In this document: positions 1 to 11,400 of the stretch, piece by piece
Layout of the letters: each line of letters starts with the position of its first letter
Numbering within the stretch: the first letter of the stretch is position 1
From: Populus alba
Lineage: Eukaryota > Streptophyta > Magnoliopsida > Malpighiales > Salicaceae
Direction of reading: 5' to 3'
Length of the DNA: 64,000 nucleotides
NCBI RefSeq assembly: GCF_005239225.2
Contig: NC_133296.1
Location: 9,858,001-9,922,000 of the forward strand
The notes under the pieces: generated by a model
Database searches by the model: none
Seen by the model: only the letters and a program-made list of their open reading frames with translations
Told to the model about the DNA's origin: nothing
Translations under genes and position numbers: made by a program

Positions 1-80
1 CTTATTGGGTTATATATTACTTTGACACTCCTACACTTGGGAGAAGACATCAATCTTTTGGTTGTGTCAGCTAACCCATC
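1..80 (+). mobile_element. LTR-retrotransposon leader remnant
   Basis: About 60 bases here match, on the opposite strand, the leader next to the gypsy gag remnant at about 28262-28340. Shared pieces are ATTACTT, GACACTCCTACACTTGGGA and TTGTGTCA in the same order. In that second copy the block is followed by the TTTTTGGCGCCGTTGCC-type motif common just before gag in plant Ty3/gypsy elements. Here that continuation is missing and A-rich repeat follows. This is therefore only a sliver of an element of the same family. Confidence 0.5.
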
Positions 81-2410
81 AAACATGAGATCCATGTCAT
101 GAAAGTCTTATAACTAAATAGAAAAAAAAAAACATAAACAAACCAAATTTTAAACTAATAATAATTAAAAAGTAAAAAAACAAAAACAAAATAAAAAACA
201 AACAAAAAACATCAACCTTTTCACTATGTATTGCACTATGCAATCCAAAGTCAAAGATATAAAAACGAAAAAAAACAAAAAGAAAAAAAACTAAAGGCAT
301 CAATCAATAACTAAGTAGAAAAAAATTTAGTATTAATGAACTAAGTTAAACAAAAAAGTATTAATGAAAAATAAAAAAACCTATAAGAAGAAAAAACTAA
401 TGAAGAAAAAGTAAAAAAAAAAAAAATCTAAATTAACTAGTTTAACCCTTCAAACTAGGTTAACCCATTAAACCTAGGATTCACGTCATGAAAGTTTGAT
501 AACTAAATAGAAAAAAAAATTGATAGGTTAACCCAAAATTAACTCGGTTAACCCGTGAAACCAGGTTAACCTGTCAAACTCGGTATATGTGTTATGAAAG
601 TCTGATAACTAAATATAAAGAAATTTAACATTAACAAATTAAACTAAACAAAAAAAATTAATTAAAAAGAAAAAAAAAGCAAAAAAAAAAAAACTTCGGG
701 TTACCTTGTTAAACCAGGTTAACTCGTTAAACCCGAGATTCGTGTTATGAAAGTCTGATAACTAAATAAAAAAATTAGTATTAACAAAAGAAAAAAAATA
801 AAAAAAAAAGTATGGGTTAACCCAGAATTAACTGGGTTAACCCATAAAACCTGGGATATGTATCATGAAAATTTGATAACTAAATAAAAAGAAATTTAAC
901 ATTAAGAAACTAAACTAAAAAAAAAAATTAATTAAAAAGAAAAAAAAACTCCGGGTTAACTCGTCTAATCAGGTTAACCCATTAAACCCAGGATCCGTGT
1001 CATGAAAATCTGATAACTAAATCAAAAAAAAAATTTAACATTAACCAAAGAAAAAAAAGAAAAAAGAAATGGACGGGTTAACCCAAAATTAACTGGGTTA
1101 ACCCATGAAACCTGAGATATGTGTCATGAAAGTCTAACAACTAAATAGAAAGAAATTTAACATTAACAAACTAAAGTAAAACGAAAAAAATTAATTTAAA
1201 ACAAAAAAAACAAAAAAAATCCAGATTAACTTATGAAATCAAGTTAATCTGTTAAATCTGAGATTAGTGTCATGAAAGTTTGATAACTAATAAAAAAATT
1301 AACATTAACAAACTAAATTAAAAAAAATTATTAAAAGAAAAAAAAACAAAAAAAAGAAGAAAAAAAACTAAAAGGGATAGAAAACAAAAAAATGAAAAAA
1401 AAAAGTTTGTTTTTTAAAAAAAGCTCAAAAAAAACGAAAAGAAAAAAAAAAAACTAAATAGAAAAAAAAATTGATAGGTTAACCCAAAATTAACTCGGTT
1501 AACCCGTGAAACCAAGTTAACCCGTCAAACTCGGTATATGTGTTATGAAAGTCTGATAACTAAATATAAAGAAATTTAACATTAACAAATTAAACTAAAC
1601 AAAAAAAATTAATTAAAAAGAAAAAAAAAAAGCAAAAAAAAAAAACTTCGGGTTACCTTGTTAAACCAGGTTAACTCGTTAAACCCGAGATTCGTGTTAC
1701 GAAAGTCTAATAACTAAATAAAAAAATTAGTATTAACGAAAGAAAAAAAATAAAAAAAAGTACGGGTTAACCTAGAATTAACTGGGTTAACCCATAAAAC
1801 CTGGGATATGTATCATGAAATTTGATAACTAAATAAAAAGAAATTTAACATTAAGAAACTAAACTAAAAAAAAAAATTAATTAAAAAGAAAAAAAAAACT
1901 CCGGGTTAACTCGTCTAATCAGGTTAACCCATTAAACCCAGGATCCGTGTCATGAAAATCTGATAACTAAATCAAAAAAAAAATTTAACATCAACCAAAG
2001 AAAAAAAAAAAAAAAAAATGGACGGGTTAACCCAAAATTAACTGGGTTAACCCATGAAACCTGAGATATGTGTCATGAAAGTCTAATAACTAAATAGAAA
2101 GAAATTTAACATTAACAAACTAAAGTAAAACGAAAAAAAATTAATTTAAAACAAAAAAAAACAAAAAAAATCCAGATTAACTTATGAAATCAAGTTAATC
2201 TGTTAAATCTGGGATTAATGTCATGAAAGTTTGATAACTAATAAAAAAATTAACATTAACAAACTAAATTAAAAAAAATTATTAAAAGAAAAAAAAAAAC
2301 AAAAAAAAGAAGAAAAAAAACTAAAAGGGATAGAAAACAAAAAAATGAATTTTTTTTTTTTTTAAAAAAGCTCAAAAAAACGAAAAGAAAAAGAAAGAAA
2401 GAAAAAAAAG
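81..2410. repeat. A-rich GGGTTAACCC repeat array with ~951-bp tandem duplication
   Basis: This stretch has no gene. It alternates A-rich tracts with short blocks such as GGGTTAACCC and TCATGAAAGTCTGATAACTAA, recurring irregularly every 100-150 bases. The whole set from about 520 to 1470 repeats again from 1471 to about 2410 with an offset of 951 bases and few differences, for example TTGATAGGTTAACCC at 520 and 1471. The copies carry the same small lengths and order of sub-blocks, so this is a block duplication and not independent expansion. Apparent open frames here only translate poly-A or poly-T. Confidence 0.85.
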
Positions 2411-2414
2411 GACA

Positions 2415-2456
2415 GCTCAGCGTTTCACTGTGGACTTGCACAGTGAAACGCTGAGC
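2415..2456. repeat. Perfect 18-bp inverted repeat (hairpin)
   Basis: The arms are GCTCAGCGTTTCACTGTG (2415-2432) and its exact reverse complement (2439-2456), with a 6-base loop GACTTG. It sits at the gene-side edge of the A-rich array and 38 bases before the first ATG of the RSH gene, so it may lie in the 5' leader or core promoter. It could equally be the terminal structure of the repeat element. No transcript data decide this. Confidence 0.85.
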
Positions 2457-2493
2457 AGTTTTAGGATATGTTACCATTAATAACAACATTTCC

Positions 2494-5400
2494 ATGCCCA
2501 TCATCTCTCCCTCTCCCTTATGCCAAACTCGAATCTCCACAATGTTCATCACCCTAAAAACGTCACCGTCTCTCTTTCACCGATACAGCCTCCATTTCCG
2601 CTCCTCTAATTCCTCGAAATACAAATACCGCTGCCTTCTTGACCAAATTGCCCCCGTTTCCGCCAACGTCATCGCTGCCGCCGTCGCCTCCTCTGGTTCT
2701 GGCTACCTCCATGGTGCAGTTACCTCTGCAATAACTCACGTAGCTGTTACCGCCGTCGCTATTGCCTCCGGCGCTTGCCTTTCCACCAGGGTGGATTTTT
2801 TATGGCCCAAAGGAGAAGAACAACCTGGTAAAATTATTGATTAATTCATAAAATTAAAAAAGAGAATAGAATAGAAATAGAGCTAATGACTGAAAGTCTA
2901 GACATACAGGTTGTTTTATAGTGGACGGGGTTGATGTGACTGGGTACCCGATATTTAATGAGGCCAAGGTTGGTTCGGTTTCTTGTTGCTTGTTTTAGTC
3001 ACCGTTGCTTCTTTCTTTGCTACCTGTAAAAAAAACCGCTTTGAATTAAATTTGTGAAGGCAGGTGGTTAAGGCTATTGCATTTGCTAAGAAAGCTCACC
3101 ATGGCCAGTTTCGCAAAACTGGAGACCCTTATTTCACTCACTGTATCCATACTGCTAGAATCTTGGCTATGTTGGTTCCATCTACTGGCAAACGAGTATG
3201 CTTTCTAATACTAACTCCTGATTCATGTTGTTGTACCTTTCTTTTCTCTTCTTTCCTGCACTCGTAAATAACCACACGATGAACACTACTTCCATTATTC
3301 TACTTTGTTGTTAGTGTCCCACTTGATTTTCGTTTATTTTTGTACTTATTTTATGATTGCATTGAGTCTCTTGCTTATATTTTAAAGCCCGCTGCAGGCC
3401 ATCGACACACTTGTTGCTGGGATTCTCCATGATGTGGTTGAAGATACAAGCGAGAGTTTACTCAGTATAGAAGAAAACTTTGGTGAGGATGTGGCAAAGT
3501 TAGTAGCTGGTGTTTCCAAAATTAGTTACATAAATCAGGTAATAATTTTATATTTGTAAACTCCTCCTCTTCCATTCCTTTTCTTTTCAATTTTGGAATG
3601 TGAACTTTATTGATCCTGGTTGGCAAGTATTGTAGAATTCAACCTTGTGGAACTGTGTATACCTTTTTTTCCGGGGTCAAGGTTAAGGGGATGGGCAAAA
3701 AACCATTGTGTGCCCCTTTGCTATTGAATTCCAATCATATCAACCCCTCTACTCAATTTTGTTACATACCAGCCCTTTAAAATATAGGATGAACTAACCT
3801 TTCCATCCTTCTCTGTCAAAGAACTCCATTAGCTTGACCTCATACTATTAGTTGGCTTAGCGTTGACTAGTTGGGTGCTTCCATGTGACATGAAAATAAT
3901 TTTTGGAATTAAAAAATAATAAAATACCAATCAGGATTATTTGTAATAAAAAGGGAAAAAAGAAAATTAATTTTTGAAATTTAAAATTTAAAAATTAATA
4001 TTTTCATTCCATGTGGCAACACTTGATTGGTCAATGCTAAATCAACTTACGATGTGAGGTTAAACTAACAGAGTTCCATCATGGAGACAGATGGAAGGGT
4101 TTTCACGTCCTAAAAGTTGAAGTAGAAGAGCTGGTATGGATTAAAATTGAGTAGAGGGAGTGATATGATTGAAAGTCGATAGTACAGAAACAAATAGTGA
4201 TTTTTGGCCTAAAGGGATGCTTTCATTTTGCTGTCAACCCATAGACCATAGTTGCCTTTTGTAGATGAATAAAAAGATCCATATACTACTCTCTAACTCT
4301 TTTTTTTTTTTTTTTGGAAAATTGACATTTGAGGATAGGTGGAGCTAGGCTTTTTAATGAACTGATTTGGGAATTTGAAGAGGTACAAAAATCATTTTGC
4401 ATTGGATTTAACAATAAATTTTAAGACGACAGTTTGTTTCTAGAATTGGAAAGATAAATGCATCTGAGGATGTCCTTTTTAGTTCCTTGCCTTTCTCTAG
4501 AACTGTTGCATGAGAGATGCATTCTTTATCCATTTTCATCATTGGAGAAGAGGTCCTTTCAGGATAATTAGAGATGCCATGAAAAAGTTTTGGTGAAAAA
4601 GGGGAATGATGCAAGCCCATATAATAGATTTTTAAGGCTACATATTTTAGAAAGAAATACAAGATTTAATTTTAATATTTTAGTTCTGTACTTTAAGACT
4701 TCTTGTTTTATTGGGTGCCTATAAATAAACACCCTGGACAAATATTCCGTTCAACTTATTATTATTGATTGAAATAAAAACCAAGAGTTTTCTCCAAGAC
4801 CAAGGGTGTTTCTCTTACTTTGGTCAACCCAAGATTAAGCGTGTCTTGATTTGGTGATCTTGTTGTGGTTCTATGTTAGAGAAAAATTAAGACATTCTCA
4901 TAAATAGTTATATTGTTAGCAAAACAATATACCATCACAAATAATTCTCATACAAAGCATATACAAATAATATATTTTAAATTTGACCTTGCACATGAAG
5001 TTGCTTATAAAAGATCTATCCTCTATAACTATATTTAGTTCTATAAAACAATATGAATAAATTTAAATTGCTCCCCTGTTACTTGTTCAAATAATGATCC
5101 ATAATCAAAACTTAGTCTTATCTTTTCCTTTAAAAAGTTTGAAGTAACAGAAATTAGCTATCACAGTCATGTATATGGCTCCAACAACTTTCAGAGTAAG
5201 CACTCATATAAGTAGTGACAAAGGAAATAGTAGTAGTTGGTAAAAAAATAAATGATAAAAGAAAACAAAAGGGTAAGAAGATTAATGGATTAACTGAACA
5301 GAATAATTTAAATTCTTATGTTTTATCATTGTCACCGCTATTTTTTGTTTCCTTTATTTCACTCTCATTTCAGTGTCTAGCATTTTGTCTTCCCTTTGCC

Positions 5401-8400
5401 TTTAAGCATAAGATCAGATATACACACACATAAGGGTCAAATAATTTTGATTTAATGCACGACATATTGTGTTAGTAATTAACCCGAGGGGAAAGTTGGC
5501 ACTCCTCTTGACCACATTGCTGCAACATTGATGCAAAAACAAAGATTTTAATATTCTATGAATTATGAAATTTAAGATCATATGGATTGAAATAGTCTCG
5601 ATAATAGCTCAGGGGAAAAAATGGAAGCCATGCTGACGTTGATTGAAATAGATAGTTTAGAGTTGCAAATTGTAATCACTTAACCTCATGGCCACAATAA
5701 ATTGAACTATTTGTACTATTCTTATTGTAAACAAATTACTTTCCTCTGTTTTCTCATATGGTGATTGTCCTAATTTCTATAGATCTATGTACTCTTAAGA
5801 TTGGTATGTTTTTCAGCTGTTATTATTGACCTTTTTTTTCCAGCTGCTAAGGAGACATCGTAGGCTAAATGTGAACCAGGGTACCCTCGGTCATGATGAG
5901 GTATCCAATGTGAAGTCTGCATTGTGAAAATTTTATTTTGCTTATTGACAGAGAATACAAGAGTTTTATTATTCTGTGATTATCATAATCAGCATCAATG
6001 TGGAGTAAATTATAAATTATTGCTTTTAGTTTTGCAAAATGAATTAAATAATCCCTCTTGTTTAAAAAAATTAATTAGTCCTTTGACCAGTATCAATCAT
6101 GGTTAATTTAATATCATTTGGTGTAAAAAATGTCTTCTTTTCTCACAATTCATTTCATATTATATACTTCTTTTTCTTACCACATATCTACAATAGTTAT
6201 CTTTTTTTTTTTTCCCACAAAGATTTACAAATTTTTTCTAACTCCCTTAATTTTACTGTTCATCAAGGCAAATAATTTACGAGTGATGCTCTTGGGCATG
6301 GTTAATGATCCACGTGTGGTGCTCATCAAGCTTGCAGATCGTCTTCACAACATGAGAACCATGTATGGACTCAACTTCTGTTAATATCCACAATCTATGT
6401 CTATTCTAAGAGGTCCTTTTTTTTTCAAAAATAAAAAAATGTTGAAAATTCTCAAATATTTAAATTCTTTCCTCTTCCTTATTGTTGATGGACGTGGTGG
6501 TTTGCTTCTAGGTTCTTTATGGTTTGAGACAATATGATAATAAATCATATGCTGTTTTTATTTTTGAAGATGCCTTTTGCAAGCGAACATTTTGGTTTAT
6601 AGTCTACTATATTAATCACAATTCTCGATAATGTTTCATTTTTTTTTTATTGTAGTTATGCCTTGCAACCTTCAAAGGCTCGAGCTGTAGCTGAAGAGAC
6701 CTTGCTTATCTGGTGCTCACTTGCTTCTAGACTGGGTTTGTGGGCATTGAAAGCAGAGTTGGAAGATTTATGCTTTGCAGTTCTTCAGGTTTCCTCACAA
6801 TTTTTGTTGATTGTTGTGAAGTGCATTAATATTGATGATAAGCCAATTGCATATGTAGGTTAATCTGAATCCATAAATTTATATTTTGTGGTTACTATGA
6901 TCGTGTGGAAAATAGGATGATAAACTAGTAATTTTAGTAATGGATGTTGAAACTCCTATAAGCAAAGTGCTTGAATAAAGAGGAAATTTATTGAATAATC
7001 TTGGCTTAATAACATCTATTATATTATTTCATTAATGATTAGGATTTTCTAGGTTTTGAGGAGTTTAAGAAAAGTTCAAAATACAGCTTGGTAAATTAAA
7101 TATAACTTTTATTCGATCGTTGGATCAAACTGAAATATTGATAGACAATTTTGAAGGCCCTGTTTGCTTTTGGGTTAAAATTTCATGATGATCAAAGATT
7201 GAAAAGGTCTTGAAATAAGTGTCAAAAGTTACTGTGTGAGATTGTCTTTTTTGTATTTTGATTCTCTTTCCTCTTTAAATTGGGACTTTTAGTTTAATTA
7301 ATATTTTACTATTTAGAAATCATAATGCTAGATAGATGAATTCTATTAGTTATGTAAATTTTAATTAGAAATTAATTTCTATAAAATTTTTTAAATCTAG
7401 AACTAGTATAAATAAAAATGTCTAGTTTATTTTATGGAGATTCTGATGATTATTCAGATTTTATAAAATACTAGAGTTTATTCTTTAAATTTCTCTACAT
7501 TTTAGGTCTGTAAGCTTTAGAGATTAAGAACTTTAGTTTTATCCACGCTATACGTCACATCAATTGGTATGAGAAGATTTGTCAACTGATATAAGGAGAC
7601 AATCTGGCATGAAAAGTCTGCTGGAGTGCTGTTACTGTTTTGGGAAGTTGTTTGCTAGTTTATGAAGAAATTTTGGCTGGCTTTTTCCTATTGTTTTCTT
7701 TTTGATGGCTGCTGATTGTTGCGCAAAACAAAGACAGAAGGGAGAAGGGCTATTGGTTTGTAAAGTAGTGACTGATTATTTTTTTCCTGTTAACCACTTA
7801 GTTTAGTTGTGAGAATAACTAAAAAACTTTTGCTCTGATACCAAAAATGATACGGGATAAAAAAAATATTTTTAAAAAAGTAAAATTAAAGAAGAAAAGC
7901 TTAAAATTAGAAGAAAGTGGCTGAAGAAAAGAAAGTTGTAGATGAAGGAGAGGAAAAATCAGGGTTGAAAAAACAAAAGTCTTAACTTTTTTATTAATTT
8001 ATCATAATCTAACTATAATGTCAAAAAAATATTTTTAAATAATAAAACCCAAAATCAATTAACAATTAAACCAAAAGCCTACAAAAAATAAAGTAAAGTC
8101 CACAATCGAATAATATCAAACTTAACAATAAAACCAAAATGAAAGTTCAAATAAATTAAACATAGTAACATGAGCTAAACCCTAATTTCCCAACCAATGA
8201 ACTATAGTTGGACTATCCTCCATCATCGAAGGTCATATGCTTGTGTGAACTGTCTCGGGTCTGGTATCCGCACCAAAATTGCAATTGAAGATTTAAATAC
8301 AATGAAATTGCAGATCTGATTGTGTTGGAAACCTCATATTGTTGTGATGATCAAGTTTAGGATAGTACTAGATTGTTTATTCTTGTTATGCTGCAGGTCA

Positions 8401-11400
8401 GATCATTTTTTTTTAAATGTTTAAAAAATATTTAGGTATTGCTAACGTGTTATCAAGAAGGAAAAAAAAAAATCATGTAGGGATTTATCCAATTTGACCT
8501 AGTCGATTTGACAAGTTTAACAACCTGGACAACTAGAAAAAAACGTAGTTTAACGCAAAAAAAATTCTAGATGACATCTTATTTTTTAAATATTGAGATT
8601 ATAATATATTAAATTGACTTGAGTTAATCTAAGGTAACATGTAAAATCAATAACCTGAGCTATGAGATTGTGATAACCTTGTAAAAAGAAAATTAAAAAT
8701 TATTTTGAAGTTTAATTTTCAATCAACCCAGTGTTGAAGGATTAAATTGAAACAAAATCAATTAAAGAAAGGAAAAAAAATGACTTAAGTCAACCCGCCA
8801 AACTTGGATCATAAGACCGGGATAACCCAATAAAAAGTAAATCATAACAAATTATGAAGTTCAATTCCCAATCAATTTAGTATTGAAGGATTAAATTAAA
8901 AAAAAATTCAATTATAAAAGAACACGATAAAAACCTATGTCAACCTTGATTAACATGTTAAACACGTTAAGACTGGAGTAACCCATAGTAGGCAAACCGA
9001 AACAAACTATGAAGTTTAACTCCTAATCAATCTATTATTGAAGGATGAAAATGAAACAAAAATTAAATCACAAAAAAAGACAAAAAAACACCAAGTTAAC
9101 TTGTAGAAGCCACGACCTAGGTCATGACATCCCTATAAAAAGTAAACCGAAATAAATCACAAAGCTCAATCTCTAATAAATCTAATATTAAATAACAAAA
9201 TAAAAAAAAATATAAATTTAAAATTAAAGAAAAACACAAAAAAAAAAAAAAAATTATTACAATAAAAAGTACGGAAACAATGATTTCCCTTTCTCAATTA
9301 GTTTTTGTACATCTTTTCTTTACTTTTTTCTTCTCTCATTTTCTCTAATAACATTCTCAATTTGCTTGATGTTACGGCATGCAGCCACAACTATTTCAAA
9401 AAATGCGGGCTGACCTATCTTCCATGTGGAGCTCTAGCAATAGACCTGGATATCTGAGAAGAATTATAGCTTGGAATGAGAAAAATTCAACTCTTGGTTG
9501 TGAAAATTCTGTGACAATTGACAAAGATGTCTCGACCATGAAGGTAACTCTTGAATTGTTGGCAAGTACTCTATCCTCTTGCCTTTGATAATGAAGGAAA
9601 ATAGAGATTTTGGGAGATAAAAGGCCAATGCCATATTTTTTGTTGTCCTTGGGGAGGGGGGGGGGTTATTTGTAGAAGCACTTGATATTTGGATTTAAGT
9701 AAGCATCCATTTGGTTTGTTCTAAAATAGTATCTTACCTTTTGTCTCATTTCCTTTAAATTATGGGTTATTTCTATTACTATATGTCTCAAATGTTTATC
9801 ATTTAATGATTCGTTGCATTAATGATAGATAGAATTTGTCACAATTATTTTTGTATGGTTACACTTTTTGTATAAGGTTGCAATAGTTTTGAAGTGGCTA
9901 GATTAGTTGTCCACAAGTCATTTTTATTCCATTATTGTCGGTGTGCAGGATCTTTTAGAAGCTGTAGTGCCTTTTGATATCTTGCTAGATCGAAGAAAAC
10001 GGTCTAAATTTCTTAATGATCTTGGCCTAACATCAGAGACTCAAACAAGACCCAAGGTTGTGCAGGATGCTGGAATTGCTTTAGCATCTCTTGCTGTTTG
10101 TGAGGAAATGCTGGAGCGGGAGCTATTTATATCAACTTCGTATGACTTCTTTTCTCATTCACATTTCTTGTATATCATTCCGGAAGATTGACAATTTTTA
10201 TTCTTATCTTATGCTTTGCAATGACAGTAAAACTCATGCAATGGATCTACCATGCTTGCAGTTATGTTCCTGGAATGGAAGTAACTTTATCTAGCAGACT
10301 GAAAAGCTTGTATAGCATCTATAGCAAGGTTTGTCACATTATAAAATCAGTGATACTAACTTGAGGCTGGTATTTCCAAGCTTCTTTATACTTTTCCAAG
10401 ATTTAATAATTTTGCCTCTTGAGAATTGATTTTTGCTACCATGAGTTTTGCTTGCAGGCTTTTGCTTTGTTGCAGTTCATGAGCATATTCTATATGTTTT
10501 CTTGACAATGCATTTGCATTCAGAATTTATGTAGTTAATAGTGTGTTATAGGTCTAGCAAGTAGTCTGAAGGAATGAGGTAGTAAACCAGCTAACTATAG
10601 TTTCTGTTGTTCTTGAGGGATGCATTGGTGATTTCAATTTGAATCGAGGAAGATTGGATATCCCAATAAAGTTATTGAAAGCATAATTGTGTGGGAGTAG
10701 GTGCAGAGTGGATGTGTATTGCTTGATTTGTACGAGTGAATACTGGGAGTAACACTTGCAACTCAGTCCGTAGTACTCCTTTGGAAGTTTCACTGTTATA
10801 GATATTGAAAGAGTATTCTCAGGCCATTGATGGTGATTCATTATTTTGTCTGGCCTTTAATATTCTCTACATATTTTAAATTTAGTGTTCTTAACCATTC
10901 TCTTTTCATTGCTAGTTAAAGTTATATGGGACAGTGGCCTTATTTTCATTGCTCAAGTTCTCACAGAGAGTTTTCATTTGATTATATTAGAACACGTTTC
11001 TATCTTTGCTTCCTCTAGATGAAACGAAAAGATGTCAGCATCAATAAAGTATATGATGCCCGTGCTTTGAGAGTGGTTGTTGGAGACAAAAATGGAACTT
11101 TACATGGACCTGCTATTCAGTGTTGCTACAGTCTTCTTGACATTGTGCATAGGTACATGAACATGTTCATCTATATCCATTACATGCTAGCTGAACAGCT
11201 TGTATTTGCGTCTAACTCATATGAATGACCAATTATTAACCATACTTGCCACTTGTCAGTTGAGGTATGTTGGCATCATTTATGATTTATTCTAGTGGTA
11301 ATGTTACTTGGACGAGGTTACTACAAAGCTTGGTAGTGTTAGCCCTGGGTTTTTTTCACCCCTCCAGTCTATACATCATTATTAATTACTTTGAATATTT

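Noticed and set aside
97..303. Open frame rich in Phe/Leu in the left repeat array
   Set aside because: It is the translation of poly-T/poly-A repeat; no start context, domain or promoter. The same applies to 2256-2552.
520..2300. GGGTTAACCC motifs as telomere-like repeats
   Set aside because: Plant telomere repeat is TTTAGGG; these blocks are spaced irregularly within A-rich sequence and are palindromic.
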